Shown here: positions 1-6,951 of the stretch, in pieces
How the letters are laid out: the number at the start of each line of letters is the position of its first letter
How positions within the stretch are numbered: the first letter of the stretch is position 1
Assembly: GCA_003452185.1 (NCBI GenBank)
Contig: DMJJ01000098.1
Coordinates: 1,153-11,157, forward strand
Source: Verrucomicrobiales bacterium
GTDB lineage: Bacteria; Verrucomicrobiota; Verrucomicrobiia; Limisphaerales; UBA11320
Length of the DNA: 10,005 nt
Direction: 5' to 3'
Notes under the pieces: model-generated
What the model was told of the DNA's origin: nothing
Database searches by the model: none
The model's input: only the letters and a program-made list of their open reading frames with translations
Translations under genes and position numbers: made by a program

Positions 1-71
1 GCGATCACCACCAGAAGCTCGATGAGGGTGAAGGCGCTGCGCCGGGCGTGCGGGTTCCTGGGGCTCGTCAT
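1..71 (-). CDS. Type IV pilin-like (pseudopilin/PulG-type) protein, N-terminal fragment
   Basis: Only the first 23 codons are in the window; the gene continues past the left edge. The translation is MTSPRNPHARRSA followed by FTLIELLVVI, the class III prepilin cleavage and N-methylation segment: a basic leader, Phe at +1, Glu at +5 and a hydrophobic stretch. The residue before the cleavage point is Ala rather than the usual Gly. By family knowledge such proteins are processed by a prepilin peptidase and sit in the inner membrane or a pseudopilus; in PVC bacteria many carry DUF1559-like or carbohydrate-binding C-termini, but that part is not visible here. The ATG is well fixed because the in-frame TGA four codons upstream is the stop codon of the oxidoreductase gene. 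The 12-bp gap suggests co-transcription and perhaps translational reinitiation. No Shine-Dalgarno sequence is seen. Confidence 0.8.
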   Translation of the reverse strand, partial: MTSPRNPHARRSAFTLIELLVVI

Positions 72-83
72 GGTGGTGTGGGG

Positions 84-1541
<1,458 letters not shown>

Positions 1542-1606
1542 AGTCAGGTTGGAATGGAAGGATCGACGATGAACAGGGGGTTGGTATTCGGAGTTCGTGC
1601 CTTGGC

Positions 1607-2605
1607 CTAGAATTGGACCGGATTCGAGTCGCTGTATTCCTTGTAATGGTCCGCCACCTTCGCCGCCTCCGTATCCCCTTCATGGATGTAGAACCGGTAT
1701 CGGAACGTGATGCTCCGTCCCGCGGCGACCACAAGGTTGCCCGTTCCCTTGGGCTTCTTCTCAAAATCATGGATTCCGAACGGATTGGCTGCAAACAGGC
1801 CGTAGTCCCGGACATGCCAGTGGGTGGGATGCCGCGGGTTGTGGGGGTGGTCGAAGATGGCGATCCCGACCCGCTTTCCGTCGATGAGGCCATGGTAATC
1901 GCACCAATCCGCCTGCTTTCCCCAGGTGGCGTCATCCCGGATCCCGGTGCTCTGAAGGATGGTGCCAGGGGGTTTGCCGGCGTTGAACTTGTTCTGCTTG
2001 AGCCGCAGGGTTTCGTTCAGCCGGACCGCCATGGTCCCCTCCTTGGTGTCCCCGAGGACGAGATCCTTCTTGCCCGCGTAGAGGGTGACCTCGAAGTCGA
2101 AGATCCGCTCGTTGCCCGGGCGCGCGTAGACCCGGAACAGCCGCTCGTCGGTGCAGGTCACTCCTCCCTCGGGGTTGATCCACTCGTTGGTGGAGCGGAT
2201 CCATCCGGCGAATTTGCCCGACTGGATCTCCAGGAACTTGACGTGGCGGATCTGGCCCGCCTTTGGCTCCTCGGACCAGAAGTCGATCCCGTTCACGTCG
2301 CCATGCGAGAACCAGAGCGAGCGGTGGTGCTTGTGGTCCTTCTCCTCCCCGTCGACCTCCTTCATCGGAAAGCTGCGCGTCATGGCCGTCCCGCCCGGGC
2401 CGATCAACGGATGGAAATAGACGTGTGGCGCCCCTTTGAAATGGTATTCCGTGAAGAGGGTTCCGTTGATCTCAACCTGCAGGGCCTCGTCTCCCTGGCG
2501 GATCGAGACGCCCCCCTCGGCCGCCGGGGCCGCGGGGGCCCTGAGGAGAAGTCCCGCGAGCAGGGGAAGGAGTTGCGCCGGAAGGATCAACCGCGGTGGA
2601 TTCAT
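1607..2605 (-). CDS. DUF6807 (formerly 'PmoA-like') family secreted protein
   Basis: This 332-residue protein matches the family now called DUF6807 (PF14100), earlier misnamed methane oxygenase PmoA; nothing in it suggests methane oxidation. Residues 1-29 look like a Sec signal peptide: Arg5, a Leu-rich core at about 6-21, then APAAPAA with cleavage probable before Glu30. Conserved His-rich blocks are visible: KHHRSLWFSHGDVNG (92-106) and HPHNPRHPTHWHVRDYG (253-269), followed by FAANPFG (271-277). The clustered His and Asp residues could bind metal or form a sugar site, but this is inference. The biochemical role is not known to me. The family often neighbours Gfo/Idh oxidoreductases in PVC genomes, as here, and the two genes probably share a transcript. 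The ATG follows a possible TAGTCT -10 element by only 6 nt, with no Shine-Dalgarno sequence. Confidence 0.88.
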   Translation of the reverse strand: MNPPRLILPAQLLPLLAGLLLRAPAAPAAEGGVSIRQGDEALQVEINGTLFTEYHFKGAPHVYFHPLIGPGGTAMTRSFPMKEVDGEEKDHKHHRSLWFSHGDVNGIDFWSEEPKAGQIRHVKFLEIQSGKFAGWIRSTNEWINPEGGVTCTDERLFRVYARPGNERIFDFEVTLYAGKKDLVLGDTKEGTMAVRLNETLRLKQNKFNAGKPPGTILQSTGIRDDATWGKQADWCDYHGLIDGKRVGIAIFDHPHNPRHPTHWHVRDYGLFAANPFGIHDFEKKPKGTGNLVVAAGRSITFRYRFYIHEGDTEAAKVADHYKEYSDSNPVQF

Positions 2606-2728
2606 GGGCTGAGACTAGATCGGGAACCCTCCGGGTCAATGCGAGAGTGAGCGAAGTCCCTGCCGATCTCTCGTCCGCTTGTGTGCGGATTGGCGTGACG
2701 CCTGAGCGACACTCCGTATTGTCGAGGC
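2606..2728. promoter_or_regulatory. Divergent intergenic region with candidate promoters and a small palindrome
   Basis: This is the only space between the two divergent gene groups, so it should hold both promoters. On the minus strand a TTGACC hexamer (2634-2639) lies 16 nt from TAGTCT (2612-2617), which ends 6 nt before the DUF6807 ATG. On the plus strand TATTGT (2717-2722) ends 6 nt before the GTG of the DUF1549/DUF1553 gene; its nearest -35-like hexamer, TTGGCG (2690-2695), is badly spaced at 21 nt. A perfect 5-bp inverted repeat with a 1-nt centre, GGCGTGACGCC, lies at 2692-2702 and could be an operator. All of these are visual matches; the -10 elements are weak (3/6 and 4/6). Confidence 0.3.
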
Positions 2729-5230
2729 GTGACTCGCGGACCCCGGCCACGGCCCTGGCAGGTGCTGCGGGGAGGGTGGATTCTCCCCTCCTTGGCGGCG
2801 GCCGGGTTGTTTTTGGCCGCAGCCTCCCGCGGGGCGGGGCTCCCTCCCTCCGCCGAGAAGCATTGGGCCTTCCAGCCGATCCGCCCCCCGGCACCCCCCG
2901 AGGTGCAGCATGGTCGGTGGGCCCGCACAGCGGTGGATCGATTCGTGTTGCACGGCCTGGAATCGCGTGGACTCGAGCCCTCCCCGTCGGCGGATCGCCG
3001 TACCCTGGTCCGTCGGGCCACGTTTGACCTCCTGGGGCTCCCGCCCACCCCTGGGGAGACGGAGGCCTTTGTGTCGGACACGGCGAGCGGGGCGTGGGAG
3101 CGCCTGGTTGAGCGGCTCCTCGCCTCGCCCCACTACGGGGAGCGATGGGGGCGCCACTGGCTTGATGTGGCGCGGTATGCGGACAACAAGGGATATGTCT
3201 TCTTTGAGGAGAAGACCTACCCCTGGGCTTACACGTACCGGGATTACGTGGTCTCCGCCTTGAACCGGGATCTTCCATTCGACCGGTTCCTCCTGGAGCA
3301 GCTTGCGGCCGACCAGCTTTCCCCGGCCCCCGACCCCTCGACGCTCGCCGCCCTGGGGTTCATCACAGTCGGGGACCACCTCGTCAACAACGTTCACGAC
3401 ATCATCGATGACCGGATCGACGTGGTGTCGCGAGGGCTTCTGGGACTGACGGCCGGGTGCGCCCGGTGCCACGACCACAAATTCGACCCGGTGACGCAGG
3501 CCGACTATTACGGGTTGTACGGGGTGTTCCGCAGCAGCACCGAGCCGCTGGTCCCCCCGGTGCTTCGCGTCCCCCGGTTTTCGGAGGAGTACGAGCAGTT
3601 CGAGCTTGAGCTCTCCCTCCGGGAGCAGCGGCTGCGGGGGTTTGTCGCCGAGAAGCACCACGAGATTGTAGAGGGGGGAAGGCGGCGCGTGGCCGAGTAT
3701 CTGGCCGCCGCGCACGCCGCGCACGGGCAGCCGTTGACGGAGAACTTCATGGTCCTGGCGGACAAGGGGGACCTCAACCCGACGGTGATTCTCCGGTGGC
3801 GGACCCTGTTGGAGCGGGACACCGACCTCCGGCACCCGGTCTGGGGACCCTGGCACGCCTGTGCCGGGCTGCTGCCCGGGACGAACTTCCAGTCCCTGGC
3901 CTCGCGGGCCCTCAGCCCCCTCCTGGCCCGTGAGGCCCGGGAGGGGGTGGGGGACCTCAACCCGCGGGTCCGGGAGGCCTTCGCCGGGTCGGCTCCTGCC
4001 TCGATGTCCGAGGTCATCGAGCGGTATGTCCGCCTGCTCCAGCGTGCTGAGTCCGGGTGGACGAACCTGATCGCCGCGAGGCACGCCTCGGGCGCTGCTC
4101 CCCCTGCGGGGCTTCCCGACCCGGCTGACGAGCAACTGCGGGCCTTCCTTTACGGACCCGAGGCCCCGCCGGACGTGCCCGGCACCATGGACTGGGGGTT
4201 CATCTCGCTCCTCCCCGACCGGGCGAGCCAGGGGATCTTCCAGTCGTTGATCACCTCGCTTGAGCAGTGGATGATGCACGGCCCGGGGGCGCCGCCGCGA
4301 GCGATGGTCCTTGGGGAGGCGGTGACGCCCTACGAGCCGAGGATTTTCCTCCGCGGCAACCCGAACCGCCCCGGTCCCCAGGTGCCTCGGCGGTTTTTTG
4401 GCGCCTTCTCGGGGGGGCGGGCCCCGTTTCAGCACGGGAGCGGCCGGCTTGAGTTGGCTGAGGCGATTGTCGACCCGGCGAACCCCCTCACCGCGCGGGT
4501 GCTCGTCAACCGGGTCTGGGCGCATCACTTCGGGGCGGGGTTGGTGGCCACTCCAAGCGACTTCGGAACGCGGAGCGATCCTCCGTCGAACCCCGGGCTG
4601 CTCGATTACCTTGCGGAGGGGTTGATCCGCCACGGCTGGTCTCTCAAGTGGCTGCACCGGGAGATCCTTCTCTCCGCCACCTACCAGCAGGCGAGCCAGG
4701 ACCGGGCGGCCGGAATGGCGCGGGATCCGGAAAACCGATGGCTCTGGCGCATGAACCGCCGGCGCCACGACTTTGAAACGTTGCGGGACTCGCTCCTCGC
4801 GGTGGGGGGGCGGCTCGACCCGAGTCTGGGAGGTCCCCCGGTGGGGTTCGACGCCCCGCGCCGGACGCTATACGTCTTCCTCGACCGGATGGATCTGCCA
4901 AGCCTGTACAGCACGTTCGACTTCCCAAGCCCTTCGGCCTCCTGCCCCCAGCGGGCTGCCACGACCGTCGCCCCGCAGGCCCTGTTCCTGATGAACAATG
5001 GATTCATGGACGGCGTGGTGGAGGGGATTCTCTCGCGCCCGGAGATCCGTTCCGCCCGGGGCTCCTCGGACCGGATCGTCCGACTCTATGGGTTGCTCTA
5101 TGGGAGAAACCCAACCGAGGCCGAGCAACGGGTTGGGGGGAACTACCTCGCCCGCACCGGGGAGAAGGCTGGGTGGGGCCGCTATGTGCACGGGTTGCTG
5201 ATGGCGAACGAGTTTGTATTCGTCGATTGA
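2729..5230 (+). CDS. DUF1549/DUF1553 (PSCyt2-PSD1) domain protein, exported
   Basis: This 833-residue protein has the planctomycete/verrucomicrobial architecture PSCyt2 (DUF1549, about 66-275) then PSD1 (DUF1553, about 571-830). A signal peptide is clear: basic residues, then WILPSLAAAGLFLAAASRGAG (17-37), followed by the family hallmark HWAFQPI (45-51). PSCyt2 carries CARCHDHKFDP (244-254), a CxxCH sequence that could attach haem c. PSD1 shows NPLTARVLVNRVWAHHFG, HREILLSATYQ and the ending NEFVFVD. The separate N-terminal cytochrome domain PSCyt1, found in many relatives of about 1000 residues, is absent. Function is unproven; a link to polysaccharide use has been suggested for the family. 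The start is GTG at 2729; an in-frame GTG at 2762 would also keep the signal peptide. The DUF1501 partner follows 119 bp downstream, the usual pairing. Confidence 0.92.
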   Translation: MTRGPRPRPWQVLRGGWILPSLAAAGLFLAAASRGAGLPPSAEKHWAFQPIRPPAPPEVQHGRWARTAVDRFVLHGLESRGLEPSPSADRRTLVRRATFDLLGLPPTPGETEAFVSDTASGAWERLVERLLASPHYGERWGRHWLDVARYADNKGYVFFEEKTYPWAYTYRDYVVSALNRDLPFDRFLLEQLAADQLSPAPDPSTLAALGFITVGDHLVNNVHDIIDDRIDVVSRGLLGLTAGCARCHDHKFDPVTQADYYGLYGVFRSSTEPLVPPVLRVPRFSEEYEQFELELSLREQRLRGFVAEKHHEIVEGGRRRVAEYLAAAHAAHGQPLTENFMVLADKGDLNPTVILRWRTLLERDTDLRHPVWGPWHACAGLLPGTNFQSLASRALSPLLAREAREGVGDLNPRVREAFAGSAPASMSEVIERYVRLLQRAESGWTNLIAARHASGAAPPAGLPDPADEQLRAFLYGPEAPPDVPGTMDWGFISLLPDRASQGIFQSLITSLEQWMMHGPGAPPRAMVLGEAVTPYEPRIFLRGNPNRPGPQVPRRFFGAFSGGRAPFQHGSGRLELAEAIVDPANPLTARVLVNRVWAHHFGAGLVATPSDFGTRSDPPSNPGLLDYLAEGLIRHGWSLKWLHREILLSATYQQASQDRAAGMARDPENRWLWRMNRRRHDFETLRDSLLAVGGRLDPSLGGPPVGFDAPRRTLYVFLDRMDLPSLYSTFDFPSPSASCPQRAATTVAPQALFLMNNGFMDGVVEGILSRPEIRSARGSSDRIVRLYGLLYGRNPTEAEQRVGGNYLARTGEKAGWGRYVHGLLMANEFVFVD

Positions 5231-5243
5231 CCCGCGCGGCGCC

Positions 5244-5266
5244 GGGGCAGGGCAGGGCAGGGCGGG
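5244..5266 (+). repeat. G-quadruplex-forming tandem GGGCA repeat
   Basis: Fourteen bases after the DUF1553 stop codon, the plus strand holds five G tracts (4, 3, 3, 3 and 3 Gs) separated by loops CA, CA, CA and C. This is a canonical short-loop quadruplex motif and also about 3.8 copies of the 5-mer GGGCA. More G runs follow at 5272-5274, 5276-5279, 5293-5297, 5299-5301 and 5319-5323, so the whole 119-bp spacer is G-rich on the sense strand, meaning that transcript RNA could fold too. The rest of the spacer shows no clear promoter, U-tracted terminator or Shine-Dalgarno sequence. Confidence 0.65.
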
Positions 5267-5349
5267 ACGCCGGGTGGGGACTCGGTGCTTGAGGGGGCGG
5301 GCGGTTTCCGATTGGATCGGGGGTGGCGAGATCCTCCGACGCTTGATTC

Positions 5350-6774
5350 ATGAACCCCTTTGAACACTCCCAAGTCCACCCGGGCGGCCTGACACGGCGC
5401 CGGATGCTGGAGCGGTGCGGCATGGGGTTGGGGATGCTGGGGCTGGCCGCGGTGCTGCGGGAGGCGGGGGAGCTGCGGGCCGAGGCAGGCGCCCTGCTTC
5501 CGATGTCGCCCCGACCCCCGCATCGCCCGGCGACTGCCACCCGCATGGTGCACCTCTTCATGAACGGGGGGCCATCGCATGTCGACACCTTCGATCCCAA
5601 GCCGGCCCTGGACCGTTACCATGGGCAGCCCCTTCCCCTGGCGAATCTCCGGACGGAGAGGAAGACCGGGGCGGCGATGCGTTCCCCCTTTTCCTTCCGG
5701 CAGTACGGCAGATCGGGGCTCCCGGTGAGCGAGATTTTCTCCCGCACCGCGGAGCATGCCGACGACCTGGCGGTCATCCGGTCGATGCAGGCCGAGGTGC
5801 CGAACCATGAGCCGTCGCTCATGCTGATGAACTGCGGGGACTCGCGGCTCCCGCGGCCAAGCATGGGCTCCTGGATCACCTACGGGCTTGGGAGCGAAAA
5901 CCAGAATCTACCCGGGTTCATGGTGCTTTGCCCGGGGGGCTACCCGGTCGTCTCGACGCAGAACTGGCGGTCGGCATTCCTCCCGGGGGCGTTTCAGGGG
6001 ACGTACATCGACACCCAGCACACCGATGTTCAGAGGCTCATCGCGAACATCCGGAACGGGCGAATGTCGATCGAGGAGCAGCGGGCCCAGCTCGACCTGG
6101 TCCGCCAGCTGAACGAGGCCCATTCCGGGGCCCGGGAGAACGCGGCGGCGCTCGAGGCCCGGATCGCCACCTTTGAGCTCGCCTACCGGATGCAGTCCGA
6201 GGCCTCGGATGCCTTTGACATCTCCCGTGAACCGGCCGCGATCCGGGACCTTTATGGCGCCGGGACCCATGGACGGCAGCTCCTGATCACCCGGAGGCTC
6301 CTGGAGCGGGGGGTTCGGTGCGTGCAGGTCTGGTCCGGGGCCGGGCAGCCCTGGGACAACCACGACAGCCTGGAGTCGGAGCATCGGCGGCTGGCACGCG
6401 ACTGGGATCAGCCGATTGCCGCGTTCCTGACTGACCTGAAGCAGCGGGGGCTCTTCGACAGCACCCTGGTCCTCTGGGGGGGGGAGTTCGGCCGGACCCC
6501 TGCCGCGGAGCTGCCGAACCTGAGCGGCCGGGACCACAACCACTATGGGTTCTCCTGTTGGTTGGCAGGGGGTGGGGTTCGTGGGGGACAGGCCTACGGG
6601 GGGACTGACGACTTTGGCTTCCGCGCCGTGGACCGCCCGGTCCAGGTCCACGATCTCCACGCCACCCTGCTGCACCTCCTCGGGATCGACCACGAGCGGC
6701 TCACCTATCGCTATGCCGGGAGGGATTTCCGCCTCACCGACATCTCGGGCGAGGTGATCCGGGCCCTGGTTTAG
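5350..6774 (+). CDS. DUF1501 family protein, Tat-exported, alkaline-phosphatase/sulfatase-like fold
   Basis: This 474-residue protein belongs to DUF1501 (PF07394), a family placed in the alkaline phosphatase/sulfatase superfamily but without proven substrates. A Tat-type signal, TRRRMLERCG (15-24), precedes a hydrophobic segment GMGLGMLGLAAVL (24-36). Conserved blocks are MNGGPSHVDTFDPKP (71-85), a mid-protein GSWITYGLGSENQNLPGF, LWGGEFGRTP (375-384), and GRDHNHYGF (393-401), whose Asp and His residues are candidates for the metal site. It ends with the usual VHDLHATLLHLLGIDH and TDISGEVI segments. Length is typical and the frame is intact. It follows the DUF1549/DUF1553 gene on the same strand, the standard PVC pair, and probably works with that protein outside the cytoplasm. 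The ATG at 5350 is chosen because it gives a complete Tat signal; no Shine-Dalgarno sequence is seen. Confidence 0.94.
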   Translation: MNPFEHSQVHPGGLTRRRMLERCGMGLGMLGLAAVLREAGELRAEAGALLPMSPRPPHRPATATRMVHLFMNGGPSHVDTFDPKPALDRYHGQPLPLANLRTERKTGAAMRSPFSFRQYGRSGLPVSEIFSRTAEHADDLAVIRSMQAEVPNHEPSLMLMNCGDSRLPRPSMGSWITYGLGSENQNLPGFMVLCPGGYPVVSTQNWRSAFLPGAFQGTYIDTQHTDVQRLIANIRNGRMSIEEQRAQLDLVRQLNEAHSGARENAAALEARIATFELAYRMQSEASDAFDISREPAAIRDLYGAGTHGRQLLITRRLLERGVRCVQVWSGAGQPWDNHDSLESEHRRLARDWDQPIAAFLTDLKQRGLFDSTLVLWGGEFGRTPAAELPNLSGRDHNHYGFSCWLAGGGVRGGQAYGGTDDFGFRAVDRPVQVHDLHATLLHLLGIDHERLTYRYAGRDFRLTDISGEVIRALV

Positions 6775-6788
6775 CCTCCCCCAGGGCT

Positions 6789-6809
6789 CCGGCCCCCCCG
6801 TGGGGTCGG
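6789..6809 (+). other. GC-rich stem-loop after the DUF1501 gene
   Basis: CCGGCCCC (6789-6796) can pair with GGGGTCGG (6802-6809) around a 5-nt loop, giving 8 pairs with one G-U, 14 bases after the DUF1501 stop codon. It is followed by CAAAAAC rather than a T tract, so it is not a canonical intrinsic terminator. It may stabilise the 3' end of the message or assist termination. Confidence 0.35.
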
Positions 6810-6829
6810 CAAAAACATCCCCCCAAGCC

Positions 6830-6849
6830 GTTGGGAACCCCCAACTTTT
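6830..6849 (+). terminator. Weak candidate intrinsic terminator
   Basis: GTTGGG (6830-6835) pairs with CCCAAC (6840-6845) over the loop AACC, and four Ts follow directly (6846-6849). The stem is short at 6 bp, so efficiency is doubtful. Its position, between the DUF1501 gene and the proposed gltB promoter, fits a transcript end. An upstream CCCAA (6822-6826) can compete for the same TTGGG segment. Confidence 0.35.
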
Positions 6850-6861
6850 CAGAATCAACGC

Positions 6862-6889
6862 TTGCGTGGTCCGGTGGGGGTTGTAAAAA
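6862..6889 (+). promoter_or_regulatory. Candidate gltB promoter
   Basis: TTGCGT (6862-6867) and TAAAAA (6884-6889) are 16 nt apart and each match the sigma70 consensus at four of six positions. They sit where GC-rich sequence gives way to an AT-rich patch just before gltB, and the predicted RNA start near 6896 would leave a leader of about 54 nt. The match is visual and weak. Confidence 0.25.
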
Positions 6890-6951
6890 ATTATCAAATT
6901 TGAGATCGCCAGAAGGGCATCTGAAACGGCGACCTAAGATTTTGTGATAAT
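6890..6951 (+). promoter_or_regulatory. Nested inverted repeats in the gltB leader
   Basis: Three nested pairs of arms span the leader: ATTATCA (6890-6896) with TGATAAT (6945-6951), TCGCC (6906-6910) with GGCGA (6928-6932), and CAGA (6910-6913) with TCTG (6920-6923), where C6910 can serve only one of the two inner stems. The outer right arm covers the first two bases of the proposed ATG. It could be an RNA structure hiding the start or a protein-binding site in DNA. If transcription starts near 6896, the left outer arm would not be in the RNA, which would favour the DNA reading. Confidence 0.3.

Noticed and set aside
1542..1606. Possible promoter or terminator between the DUF6807 and oxidoreductase genes
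   Set aside because: I saw no stem-loop with a T tract and no paired promoter hexamers in these 65 bases; it looks like a plain intra-operon spacer.
1607..2605. Possible methane/ammonia monooxygenase subunit from the old family name PmoA
   Set aside because: The protein is a soluble-looking secreted protein with no multi-pass membrane segments, and no pmoB or pmoC is nearby. The name is a legacy label for DUF6807.
1613..2650. 345-codon plus-strand frame opposite DUF6807
   Set aside because: The minus-strand frame has a signal peptide and conserved DUF6807 blocks; this one has neither.
2636..4768. 710-codon minus-strand frame opposite the DUF1549/DUF1553 gene
   Set aside because: The plus-strand frame carries all the PSCyt2 and PSD1 motifs without interruption; the antisense product is Arg/Pro/Gly-rich and unrecognisable.
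5908..6897. 329-codon minus-strand frame opposite the DUF1501 gene
   Set aside because: It is a shadow of an intact, well-recognised gene and has no domain of its own.
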